Assembly (NCBI RefSeq): GCF_014696315.1
Contig: NZ_JACJPX010000077.1
Span: 1-36,852 of the forward strand
Length of the DNA: 36,852 bases
DNA from: Calothrix membranacea FACHB-236
Lineage (GTDB): Bacteria; Cyanobacteriota; Cyanobacteriia; Cyanobacteriales; Nostocaceae
Direction: 5' to 3'
Part shown: piece after piece, positions 8,522-17,188 of the stretch
Position numbering within the stretch: position 1 is the stretch's first letter
Layout of the letters: each line of letters opens with the position of its first letter
The notes under the pieces: generated by a model
Told to the model about the DNA's origin: nothing
Databases searched by the model: none
What the model saw: the letters and a program-made list of their open reading frames with translations, nothing else
Translations under genes and position numbers: made by a program

Positions 8522-8544
8522 GTTTTTGCGAAAAAATTTTTAGC

Positions 8545-9000
8545 CTAGCTAACAGTTGTGATATCGGATAACAGCGATAGCAAAGTCTGCCATTTTTCTT
8601 CCCCAAATTGCTGCATTACTTCTGTTTGAGCTTGCTCCCACAAAGGAATTGCTTCAGCTAGAACAGCTTCCCCCTCAGTTGTTAGAGACACCAACTTCAC
8701 CCGCCGATCCTCCCCAGGTGCGATCGCAACTAATCCTCTTTTTTCTAATAGTTTGAGATTACGGGTTAAGGTGGTTTGATCCGTAAATAACTCAACAGCC
8801 AAACGGGTAATCGGCGTAGATTCCACCAAGTGAATAGCCACCAATAGTGTAAATTGGTTTACAGCCAACTCTACAGGACGTAAAGCAGCATCATATACTT
8901 GCGTCACAATGCGTGAGGCACGACGGACGTGCATCCCCATGCAAGTTGCAGGTACTTGCATTACCTTCGCTAGATTAGCTTCAGCAAATTGGTTGCTCAT
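8545..9000 (-). CDS. MarR-family transcriptional regulator
   Basis: A 151-aa winged-helix regulator of the MarR family. The recognition helix region is TDQTTLTRNLKLLEKRGLV and the wing is EDRRVKLVSLT. The N-terminal segment CMGMHVRRASRIV holds a Cys in the position where some relatives sense oxidants, but this is not shown here. ATG 9000 (MSNQFAEAN) is chosen; the frame extends further upstream only through the operator and an unlikely leader. Identical palindromes lie just upstream of this gene and between it and the 4Fe-4S/SCP2 gene, so it very probably represses both itself and that gene, and is released by an unknown ligand. Confidence 0.92.
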   Translation of the reverse strand: MSNQFAEANLAKVMQVPATCMGMHVRRASRIVTQVYDAALRPVELAVNQFTLLVAIHLVESTPITRLAVELFTDQTTLTRNLKLLEKRGLVAIAPGEDRRVKLVSLTTEGEAVLAEAIPLWEQAQTEVMQQFGEEKWQTLLSLLSDITTVS

Positions 9001-9005
9001 AAAAT

Positions 9006-9017
9006 ATGTATATACAT
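9006..9017. promoter_or_regulatory. Probable MarR operator, copy 2 (autoregulatory)
   Basis: ATGTATATACAT, 6-17 bp upstream of the MarR start codon, overlapping the expected ribosome binding site. It shares its flanks with copy 1 at 8510-8521. Confidence 0.75.
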
Positions 9018-9058
9018 GTTTTTGATAATTGTCAAGACATTGCGATCGCCCGCTGATG

Positions 9059-9325
9059 TTATCCGAGAAATATATGGGAAGTGGGTAAGTTATACTTACG
9101 ACGCTGCTCGTCAGCAAACTCATGAAAAGACCGAAACCGACCAGCCTCAAAGTCATCTAATCCTTGTTGAATACCTTTGATAGCTTCCTCTGAATCTTGC
9201 GCTTCCCACTCTAAAACATTAGCCAGTAATTCTGATGCCACAAGACTAATATCTTGACCTTGCCGAGCGGCTTTGTCACGTAATCGTGCCTCTAATTCCG
9301 GAGTCAGGGTCACAATAATTGCCAT
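9059..9325 (-). CDS. Orphan ribbon-helix-helix antitoxin-like protein
   Basis: An 88-aa protein. Residues 1-42 have the strand-helix-helix pattern of a ribbon-helix-helix domain (MAIIVTLTPELEARLRDKA, then SLVASELLANVLEW), and the tail IQQGLDDFEAGRFRSFHEFADEQ resembles toxin-binding tails of ParD/RelB-like antitoxins. ATG 9325 is supported by AAGGAAG about seven bases upstream. A RelE/ParE-type toxin would be expected directly downstream (below 9059), but only 58 bp and the MarR gene follow, so the toxin is missing from this locus. It may regulate DNA alone or pair with a distant toxin. Confidence 0.7.
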   Translation of the reverse strand: MAIIVTLTPELEARLRDKAARQGQDISLVASELLANVLEWEAQDSEEAIKGIQQGLDDFEAGRFRSFHEFADEQRRKYNLPTSHIFLG

Positions 9326-9410
9326 ACAGCTACTTCCTTTGGCATTATGCCTTTGCGCTTCATTTTAGCAAAAGTGAAGAAATAGCGCGATCGCATCTTA
9401 TTCCTTGCAT

Positions 9411-9440
9411 AAAAATGCGTGAGGCTTTTTCCTCACGCAT
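9411..9440 (-). terminator. Rho-independent terminator of the giant LamG gene
   Basis: Read on the minus strand, the 10-bp stem ATGCGTGAGG / CCTCACGCAT encloses AAAAAG and is followed by TTTT. It lies 34 bp after the stop of the giant gene and before the antitoxin gene. Confidence 0.85.
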
Positions 9441-9473
9441 CCTACATTTTACGTATTATTTAGAGGGTGTTAA

Positions 9474-12400
9474 CTAATTCACTCCCTCCACATTGAAGTA
9501 ATTAGCCAACGTCAACACAACCTCCTGAGTCAAACCCTCAGATAACTCTGGCAAGTAAACCCGAATCGCATTCCTGACAGCAGCATCGAATTCGCCAGCG
9601 TTAGCCGTAGCATTACGGACAAATGGCTCAATTAACTTGATTAATTCGTAACTACTGCTAAGGTCAGTATTTTGAATTGCTCTATCCAGTGGTGGGGCTG
9701 TGGGGTCGGGGAATTCTGGCAGAATGCGGCTGACGAAGGTGACGCGGTGGAAGATGCGCCAGCAAGCAGGGCCGCCTTGGGGTTGTCGGGCTTGGCGGAG
9801 TGCTTGAGCATTGGGGGAATTATTCTCTTCTAACCAGATGGGATCGACAATTTCATTAAAGAAAGCGTCGTAATTTTGGGTATCTGGAGTGAGGTAGAAG
9901 CTCAAGAAACGATAGGCGTTGACTTTACCGGGAGTATCCAAAGGATTGCCATTGGCATCATATTCGCGGATGGGACGACCGGCTTCATCGCGCACTAAGT
10001 TACCTCGTTCATCGATTCTAAATCTCTGTAAATCGCCGGGAGTATCGTTTCTCAGGTCGATGCTAAAAGATTGGCTGGCTTCTTTGGTTTTGGATTTAGT
10101 CAGGTTGAGACTACCACCAAAGGATGCTTTAGTTTCTACGTTTAAACTGATACCAACTACTTCTCCGGTGGCGGCAGCGCTAAAGGTGGCGTTACCTGTG
10201 AAATTATAAGCCCCACTGGTAGATTCTTGCTGTATATCTGTGGTTTCTGTGGATTCAGCGAACAGTCCACCATCGGCTGTCCAAATGTAGCTGTTGACTA
10301 AGTTACGTTTACTGTATTGCTCTGGTAAACCGTTGTTGGAACTTAAAGCATCGATTAAACCACCGGCAGCAATTCCCGCAGCTGCGACAAAGGGGGCGGC
10401 TGCACCGGCAACTGAGGCTCCAGCGATCGCGCCTGTGAGTCCTCCAGCTAAGACACCAGTGGCACCGGGGGGTGTGGTACTGAAGTCTTCGTAGTAGGTA
10501 CGTAGGCGGGTTTCTTCGGCTTGAATGCGTTGGCGCAGGGCGTAAGCTTCGCTGGGTTTGAAGTAGCTGTACTCACCGTAGTTGCTAGCTTCGGGATAAT
10601 CTGGATCTAGTACCTTGCCGTTTTGGTCATAACCCACAGCACCATCTAGTGTGCCTTGCTTGGTGTAATCCGGTTTGATGGGGAAAGGAATGATATTGGT
10701 ATCCTTGGGAATATTGGGATTGGAAACCATGCGGAAGGAGACTAGGGCGCGGTTGTGTGCCAAGCGGATGGCATACATATCAGCAGTTTCCGATTCCACG
10801 AGGGCAAAACCGACGTTAGAGGGTTGGTAACGGCGAGGCATGGCTTTATTCAGCCGTCGGTCAATATTTGGATCTTCCCACGCGCCACCTAAGCCGACGG
10901 TGGTCATTTTACTGACATTGGTGATGTTACTTTGTTGTTGGTTACTTGACCATTTCAACTCGGTGTCTAATTTGACTGAAGCACCTAATTTCACACCACC
11001 GGCAATCACATCTCTGGTAATAAATCCAAAACCCAAAGGAGCAACTACACCATCGATGTTTTGACTAACTTCGCCAGTTATGGATGCTTCAAAGGAGGAG
11101 GTGAAACTACTATCTTTACTGGCTGCAATGGTATAAGAAACACTATCAGCTTCGACAAATTCAACAGAAGTTGTATCAACATAGGTGCTAGAAGAATCAT
11201 CAATTGGCCCGGCTGTTAAGTTTTCCGAGGGAACAGGAGGCGCACCTTCGATGAAACCTTTGATTTGGGGGTCAAATTGGACTTGACTAATCCATTCGGT
11301 AATTAAATTGCCGACTTTGTAACCTGTCAACAGATACCAATGATTATTTTGAATGAAAGCGTAGCAGCGTTTGTGAACTCCGGTGATTTCGCCGTTGTTG
11401 GCGGTTTGGATGTCTGCGTATTCCGCGATCGCAGGACGGCTAGTAATATTACTTTTGTATCTGTTTCTTATGCTACCCAGAGCATTCCTAACTAAAGGAA
11501 TGTCATCAGATAAAGGTGCGCGGGAGAAGATATGTTGAATATCTGCATTGTTGCTAGCTTTGAGGTGATGACCGCGCAAGCTGCTGTCATTGACGGTAGT
11601 GACTCTACCTGCGGTTGTCGGATCGGATGCAAATTCGTAGTAAGCTAGCAGATTTTCGCGATCGCCTTTGAGTTGTCCAAACAGGTTATCAAGAATTTGT
11701 TCTTGGGTGCGGAATTGTTTCCAAATGCGGACTTCATCAATTGCGCCCCGGAAATCTCGACCCAAGGTAAACTGATTTTCTGGGAGGGCTACAGGATTGA
11801 TGGGGTTGACCTGGGCTGGGATACCATTGATGTATAATTCCAGCCTGGTAGCTGTGGGTGCAGGATCGGCAACCCAAGTAGCACCGATAATTCTGGCTTC
11901 ATCGTTACCAATTAAATTGGCGGTAGTGTTACCGGAACCTTCGTTAATGCGCCATTCACCTGCTAATTTATCGCGATCGCTATTATTTTGGTGCAATTCG
12001 CTCATACTTAAAGCACGGTTCCATACCCGCAAGCTGCTAATAGTTCCCAACAAATAACGGGGATAACCATTAACTATTCTTGTGCCTTGGGGTATACCAT
12101 TACACCTACCTACTTCTAGAGGTTGTAAACTGGTGACTGGTTTACCGCTACCTGAGATAGTTTCGGTTCTCCGTAATTGCCCGTTCCAGTATAAATTAAC
12201 GGTGTAGCTATTATCACTCTGTCTGCCTGTGACGGCGATGTTCACCGGTGTACCAGGGGTAGGTGCGTTAACAGAAGCAATGATGAGGCGTGGTTGTTGA
12301 TTATCTTCATAACCAAAGCACAGGCTGTAGTTTGTCGCCGAATCTCGTCTGACGTATAGCCAAGCAGTCAGTTCGGGGTTGTCTCTGCCAATTCTACCTT

Positions 12401-15400
12401 TTTGCAACAAGGGGTAGAACATTTGGTTATTGTTAGGCAGAGTTACAGTTAGTTCAATTGTGAGTTCGTTGTCTACACCCAAGCCCACTTGATTGCCACA
12501 GTCAAGGTAATTATCTACACCATTAAATCTTAAAGCATAAGCTTCGGCGTAGGTGGCGGCGATGTGTTCCCAGGTAGTTGTCCACATGGGTTCGGTGGTG
12601 CTGAGGTAGCGGTTTCTCACGCCGGCGACAACGTTGTAGGCGGTGAGTCCTGATTCTACCCTGGGGAGACTGCCGAAAATTTGCCCATCATTGGCAGAGT
12701 TACCAGTGCGATCGCTTGCTGTTCCATCTTCAAAGTGATAGTATGCCCGCAATCCTGCTTCATTGCCATCTAAACGGCAATTTTTAGTATCATTAATCTC
12801 TAGTTTACTACGTACTTTCCCCCAAACCCGGATTTCATCAATTGCACCTTGGAAATAAAACTGCTTGTTGGGATTCTCAATCACCCCAATTAGTAATCCC
12901 CCTGTACCTTGGTAAGCGGCGGTAGCGATATCTTGCTCCACTACTTCCCCATCTTTGTAAATGATCCGTTTGCGGCTTTGGGCATCATAAGTACAAGCCC
13001 AGTGATGCCAATTAGTATCGTTTGCTACACCATTTGGTGTATTCAAATCATTATTAAAGAAGGCGAAGGTGAAGACTCCATTTTGGCGGAAACCGAAATG
13101 TAGTTGGTTATTATTGGTAGGTCTACCTTGGGTGAGAACTGCGGAGAAGAAAGCGTTGAGGTTGGCTGAGTCTCGTTTTGCCCAAAATTCAATGGTGAAG
13201 GATTGATTCGCTAAATTCAAGTTAGCGGCTTGGATATAGTCACTTTGTCCATTAAATCGCAAAGCAGAATTTACAGGCTGTCCTTGAACTCCCAAGCTGT
13301 ATTTAGATGTGGGCGAATTTTGTGAGACTATCCAAGTGATGTTACGAGAGATTTCCTTATCAGGACGAATCCAAGCTTCTAAGGAAATGTCGCCTTGATT
13401 TGATAACTCGGTAGCATCGCCGCTTAAATTTCCACTGCGAATTTGCAGCGCATTTCCTGGAGTGTCGGAAATCCAAGCGTTGGGTTGAGATAAACCAGTT
13501 AGGGGACGGGTAGCAATATTTTCGATATTACCTGCGTTGGATACTCCAGCCACTTCTACCAAAACCGAACCAAATTTGAGATTATACGGAGCATTCATCA
13601 GCTCGCCTGTGTTGCTGAAGCTGCTGTAACTGTCATAATCGTATTCAACCAAGTTGATGGTTGTACCAGCAGGTAGAGTATCTGTAAAGGTAATTTCACT
13701 AATGCTAACTTCTTTGTCACCAGGTGCGATCGCCTTTCTTAAAGAAATAGTACCTGTACCAATTACCAGGGTTGCACCTTGTTCGTAACGTTGAGTTGCA
13801 GGTTCCGCCAGAGTAATTGTATCAACTGTACCTGTGACAGCTGCACCCAATCGACCGAGATAAACCACATCCCGCGCCTGTCCACTCAGCACCCGTGCAA
13901 AACCCATCGGGTTGCGGGGGACTCGTTGCCAAGTTTCGGTAATTTGCAGCAAGCTATTTTCTAGGGTGACATTGCAAGTATTAGCATCTGACTCATCGCT
14001 AATCTTGACAGTAGTGGTTTCAGGGTTAGCATCACTAGCCATAATCACCTTAATTTCGCTGCGTCCCAACCCTGGGGAACGTTCTTGTAGTTGCACGCTA
14101 TTAGAAAGTAAAATATTCGCACGAGCAACATTAGTGTTGTAACTTACAGCAAAAAATTGGTCTGCATCACCCCGGAAATACAACCGCAGCATTCCGTTAG
14201 CACTTTCAAATAATTGCGGTGCGTCATTTGTCCAAGCAAAATCTAGCAGTCCACCCACTACATTTAAACCATTGGGGTCAATATGAATTAAGCGCATGGG
14301 GAAAGCAAATTTTCCTTGCAATTGGGCGCGTAAATCTGCTAGTGTAGCTCTGAGGTTTTGCAGATGTTCTGTTTGTGCTACTAGTTGCTTATTTAAGTTG
14401 GGAAGAATTACCGTTTGAATGTTGGTGATTTGGGCGTTGATGGTGTCAATTTGCGAGTTATATAAGTTAATTTGTTGCTGAAAACTCGCAGTAGTTAGTA
14501 CCCTCGCACTTCTGTAATTACTCAGAAAATAAGTGCCGCCTAATCTACTATTATCCTCATATTGGGCGCGAGAAGTTCCTTGGAAGTTTGGTTGTTCATA
14601 AAGGATGACATACAACCCTGTATCTGGCTTTACCGAGTTAATGGCAATATTTAATGTGGGATGATCGCCAATGCCTAATCGCTGACTAGCACCGAGAAAT
14701 CCAGTTTGAGAATATCCTGTAATACCCTTACTATTTTGTAAATTTGCTCTCAGTCTGGCGCTATTTGCCCTATCAATAATTAATGTTTGAATTGCTGCTT
14801 GTTGCATCGCAATTTCTCTATTGAGAGAGTCAATTTCCCGTTGGGTATTGGGAATTTCGGTTTGTTCTAACTCAATAATTTTATTGATAAAGGTACTGGG
14901 GTCTTTTGTCTTTGTGTCTATCAACGGTAGATTGATATTGTCGGGAATTTGCGATAAACGCCCCCGTTTACTGACAGCAAAATCAAGGACAGCTATTTTT
15001 TTCTGAGTATCATTTTCATCTGCTGTGGCTACCGCCACCAACACACGGGCATTTTGTTTGATGGGTGCAGGTGTTCTATCATGTCCCGTAGGTAGTTCCT
15101 CTTGCTGATAATACAACATAGCAGAGATACCTTTACCTGCCACAGTGCGATCGCCAAATCCAAAACTTGTCCGTTGAATACCAGGATTATCGCCTATAGG
15201 TGCGTCAGACTGTAACCACTCGGCTTGCCCTTCGACAATACCATTGTTGAGGGTGTCAGTGCGATCGTAAACAGTTGTGCCGTTACCTTCATCAAATTGC
15301 CAATAGGTAATTAAACCAGGTTCATTTCCCGCCTTACGGAACTTTTTAGTCTCTCTAACTTCCAGTTCTGAACGTTCCCGTTCCCAAATCGATAATTCAT

Positions 15401-16742
15401 CAACAGTGGCGACAATAGGTAAAGCGGGTTGTGTTCCACCATACAACGAAGCAACATTTCTCCCCACAACCATATAAGTTGTCGTTGCAGAGGTGGTAGG
15501 AAACAATAAATATTGATTGTCTTCGCCTTCACCATTAACAACTGCATCCCCAACTTGAATTTTTACCACACCAGAATTAGCTGGCGCATTCATATTATCG
15601 GGAGCTGGAGCCAGAGAAATACTAATATGGTTCCATTCCCCCATTTTGATCACATTAGCCGCAGAAGTGACAGTTTTGGAATTAGCGCTTACCTGTAAAC
15701 CGTACCCAGGAAGAATTTGTCCATTAGTATTTAACTGAGTTTCTACCAAGCTAATTTGAAAAACTGCTGCTGGTGTTCCTTCTGAATAGATTACGCCAAT
15801 AGTTTCTGGTTTAATCCAAGCAGAAATATTAAACTCTTGCTTGTTGATGACTTGCGCTTTACCTGCAATATAGGTATCAGCATCCAGCTTTAACGCTGTT
15901 TCTGCATAACCCATTTTCGCAAATGCATCTGGACTTTCTGTACCTTGAGTATTGAAAAATCCATCAGCAGAACGTTCGATATTGTACGCATCAATTCTGT
16001 TAGTCCGTTGATTATGGGCAAATATCTGCCAACGTTTAATATCAGGAATACCCGTTGGGACTTGCAAAACCGTAAACCGTCCATCAATCAAATTCCCAAT
16101 AAAGCTTAACTCCATAGTTGGCTCATAAAATGGACGATTATCCATATCTGTAGCGCCGAGAGTATCTTTAGCACCATTTTTGATAATTTTATGACGACTG
16201 CGACGATAGCGGACTTCTCTAGCTGTTTTGAGTTGCGTACCAGAAAGGATAAATCTATCTACTAAAAGAGTTTTGTCAACAATAGGAATAGATGTTTGTC
16301 CATCTGAATTTATGACAGTGACGTTATCAGGATGATTACCATCTATAGACTGACGGAAGAGGTAAATATATTGTCCATCACTCAAGGCTTGAAATGGTGC
16401 ATTTGCTGTGAGTCTAGCGGTGGTAGAACGAAAGAAATCGATTTCTGAACGATTAATCGCAGGTTGACCATTACTTCTAACTGTAGGTAAAACTTTGTTA
16501 GGCAGAATCCCAAAACCAACTTGAGTAATTTCGTTGGGAAAAATCAATTCTTGGGGTGTAGATGACCAATTTCGCGCATCAATTGGGTTAGGGTCATATT
16601 GTTGGTTAAGAACAGTGTAATATATGCGGCGATCGCTATCCATTGCCAAGGATATCAACACCCCTGTATGCTCTACTAAAGTTGTGTACTGATAAGCTTT
16701 GCTGGTGTATTTTTGTAAATAATTATCCCATTGAGGTTGCAT
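9474..16742 (-). CDS. Giant multi-LamG, beta-gamma-crystallin protein
   Basis: A 2,422-aa protein of unknown function. In order: an N-terminal beta-rich region (about 1-270); LamG-like domain 1 (about 277-510, ISAWIKPE...VDELSIWERER); coiled coil (616-668); a beta-gamma-crystallin motif (709-749, YEQPNFQGTS); coiled coil (754-808); a large block (about 1088-1750) in which two complete LamG domains seem nested inside a third; long alternating Ser/Thr-rich strands (about 1864-1947 and 2179-2231); a Gly/Ala-rich hydrophobic hairpin (about 2089-2129); and a helical C-terminus. LamG folds bind glycans or proteins. No signal peptide or anchor is seen, so its location is open. ATG 16742 is chosen because AGGAG lies eight bases upstream; the TTG at 16811 falls in a hairpin loop and has none. 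It probably shares a transcript with the lipoprotein gene upstream. Confidence 0.9.
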   Translation of the reverse strand: MQPQWDNYLQKYTSKAYQYTTLVEHTGVLISLAMDSDRRIYYTVLNQQYDPNPIDARNWSSTPQELIFPNEITQVGFGILPNKVLPTVRSNGQPAINRSEIDFFRSTTARLTANAPFQALSDGQYIYLFRQSIDGNHPDNVTVINSDGQTSIPIVDKTLLVDRFILSGTQLKTAREVRYRRSRHKIIKNGAKDTLGATDMDNRPFYEPTMELSFIGNLIDGRFTVLQVPTGIPDIKRWQIFAHNQRTNRIDAYNIERSADGFFNTQGTESPDAFAKMGYAETALKLDADTYIAGKAQVINKQEFNISAWIKPETIGVIYSEGTPAAVFQISLVETQLNTNGQILPGYGLQVSANSKTVTSAANVIKMGEWNHISISLAPAPDNMNAPANSGVVKIQVGDAVVNGEGEDNQYLLFPTTSATTTYMVVGRNVASLYGGTQPALPIVATVDELSIWERERSELEVRETKKFRKAGNEPGLITYWQFDEGNGTTVYDRTDTLNNGIVEGQAEWLQSDAPIGDNPGIQRTSFGFGDRTVAGKGISAMLYYQQEELPTGHDRTPAPIKQNARVLVAVATADENDTQKKIAVLDFAVSKRGRLSQIPDNINLPLIDTKTKDPSTFINKIIELEQTEIPNTQREIDSLNREIAMQQAAIQTLIIDRANSARLRANLQNSKGITGYSQTGFLGASQRLGIGDHPTLNIAINSVKPDTGLYVILYEQPNFQGTSRAQYEDNSRLGGTYFLSNYRSARVLTTASFQQQINLYNSQIDTINAQITNIQTVILPNLNKQLVAQTEHLQNLRATLADLRAQLQGKFAFPMRLIHIDPNGLNVVGGLLDFAWTNDAPQLFESANGMLRLYFRGDADQFFAVSYNTNVARANILLSNSVQLQERSPGLGRSEIKVIMASDANPETTTVKISDESDANTCNVTLENSLLQITETWQRVPRNPMGFARVLSGQARDVVYLGRLGAAVTGTVDTITLAEPATQRYEQGATLVIGTGTISLRKAIAPGDKEVSISEITFTDTLPAGTTINLVEYDYDSYSSFSNTGELMNAPYNLKFGSVLVEVAGVSNAGNIENIATRPLTGLSQPNAWISDTPGNALQIRSGNLSGDATELSNQGDISLEAWIRPDKEISRNITWIVSQNSPTSKYSLGVQGQPVNSALRFNGQSDYIQAANLNLANQSFTIEFWAKRDSANLNAFFSAVLTQGRPTNNNQLHFGFRQNGVFTFAFFNNDLNTPNGVANDTNWHHWACTYDAQSRKRIIYKDGEVVEQDIATAAYQGTGGLLIGVIENPNKQFYFQGAIDEIRVWGKVRSKLEINDTKNCRLDGNEAGLRAYYHFEDGTASDRTGNSANDGQIFGSLPRVESGLTAYNVVAGVRNRYLSTTEPMWTTTWEHIAATYAEAYALRFNGVDNYLDCGNQVGLGVDNELTIELTVTLPNNNQMFYPLLQKGRIGRDNPELTAWLYVRRDSATNYSLCFGYEDNQQPRLIIASVNAPTPGTPVNIAVTGRQSDNSYTVNLYWNGQLRRTETISGSGKPVTSLQPLEVGRCNGIPQGTRIVNGYPRYLLGTISSLRVWNRALSMSELHQNNSDRDKLAGEWRINEGSGNTTANLIGNDEARIIGATWVADPAPTATRLELYINGIPAQVNPINPVALPENQFTLGRDFRGAIDEVRIWKQFRTQEQILDNLFGQLKGDRENLLAYYEFASDPTTAGRVTTVNDSSLRGHHLKASNNADIQHIFSRAPLSDDIPLVRNALGSIRNRYKSNITSRPAIAEYADIQTANNGEITGVHKRCYAFIQNNHWYLLTGYKVGNLITEWISQVQFDPQIKGFIEGAPPVPSENLTAGPIDDSSSTYVDTTSVEFVEADSVSYTIAASKDSSFTSSFEASITGEVSQNIDGVVAPLGFGFITRDVIAGGVKLGASVKLDTELKWSSNQQQSNITNVSKMTTVGLGGAWEDPNIDRRLNKAMPRRYQPSNVGFALVESETADMYAIRLAHNRALVSFRMVSNPNIPKDTNIIPFPIKPDYTKQGTLDGAVGYDQNGKVLDPDYPEASNYGEYSYFKPSEAYALRQRIQAEETRLRTYYEDFSTTPPGATGVLAGGLTGAIAGASVAGAAAPFVAAAGIAAGGLIDALSSNNGLPEQYSKRNLVNSYIWTADGGLFAESTETTDIQQESTSGAYNFTGNATFSAAATGEVVGISLNVETKASFGGSLNLTKSKTKEASQSFSIDLRNDTPGDLQRFRIDERGNLVRDEAGRPIREYDANGNPLDTPGKVNAYRFLSFYLTPDTQNYDAFFNEIVDPIWLEENNSPNAQALRQARQPQGGPACWRIFHRVTFVSRILPEFPDPTAPPLDRAIQNTDLSSSYELIKLIEPFVRNATANAGEFDAAVRNAIRVYLPELSEGLTQEVVLTLANYFNVEGVN

Positions 16743-16798
16743 ATTTTTTCTCCTAGTTATTAGTTCAGATAATGGGGATTCAAACAGTTTCGGTATCA

Positions 16799-16831
16799 AG
16801 AACTTACACAAAATTTTTAAGTGTAAGTTCT
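16799..16831. repeat. Hairpin between lipoprotein gene and giant gene
   Basis: Perfect 11-bp arms AGAACTTACAC (16799-16809) and GTGTAAGTTCT (16821-16831) with an 11-base A/T loop. No T-run follows on the minus strand, so it looks more like an mRNA processing or stability element, attenuator or protein site than a terminator. Confidence 0.6.
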
Positions 16832-16871
16832 ATGATTTGGAATAACTACAGCCGGGAAAACTTAGATAAAT

Positions 16872-17051
16872 TTAATTACCAGCTTGATTGAGTGGATAGT
16901 TCACAGAATTATCTACATTAGGTTGTGTAGATATCATTCGAGAAGGAGGTGGCGCACAAGCTTGTGTCAATAACAAAATGCTGATTGGTAAGGCTAATGT
17001 AAGTATTCTGTTCTGGCGCATATTGTGCATAGAATTCATTACACGATTCAT
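16872..17051 (-). CDS. Small lipoprotein, 59 aa, upstream of giant gene
   Basis: A short gene found by reading the minus strand. It encodes MNRVMNSMHNMRQNRILTLA, continuing with hydrophobic LPISILLLTQAC and a polar tail rich in Pro and Asn (APPPSRMIST, ending NYPLNQAGN). The basic start, hydrophobic core and Cys32 after LLLTQA look like a lipoprotein signal peptide with an imperfect lipobox (Gln at -2). AAGGAG lies eight bases before the ATG, and a promoter with fixed spacing lies upstream. The mature peptide would be only 28 residues. Its stop is 129 bp before the giant gene on the same strand, so the two are probably co-transcribed. Function unknown; it may anchor or assist the giant protein. 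Confidence 0.75.
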   Translation of the reverse strand: MNRVMNSMHNMRQNRILTLALPISILLLTQACAPPPSRMISTQPNVDNSVNYPLNQAGN

Positions 17052-17086
17052 CAGTTCAACTCCTTGATTACAGGTGTGATGTTATC

Positions 17087-17132
17087 TTTATAGAATTTGC
17101 CAAGGTAAAAGTCGATACAGAAAAGTTAAGGA
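17087..17132 (-). promoter_or_regulatory. Shared promoter module, lipoprotein-giant unit
   Basis: On the minus strand: a 22-bp motif (17132 to 17111; TCCTTAAC...ATCGAC), 18 bp, then TATAAA (17092 to 17087), then 35 bp to the lipoprotein ATG. The 22-mer is identical to the copy before the exporter gene. Extra CTTAACT heptamers lie upstream at 17151, 17163 and 17184. Confidence 0.7.
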
Positions 17133-17188
17133 ATTAAATTTAGAAGCTAACTTAACTAGATACTTAACTTTTACAACATCACTCTTAA

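Noticed and set aside
9001-9156. An N-terminal extension of the MarR protein
   Set aside because: The extension would read through the palindromic operator and does not resemble MarR proteins, which begin near MSNQFAEAN.
16743-16811. An upstream TTG start adding 23 residues to the giant protein
   Set aside because: The TTG lies in the loop of a perfect hairpin and lacks a ribosome binding site, while ATG 16742 has AGGAG at good spacing.
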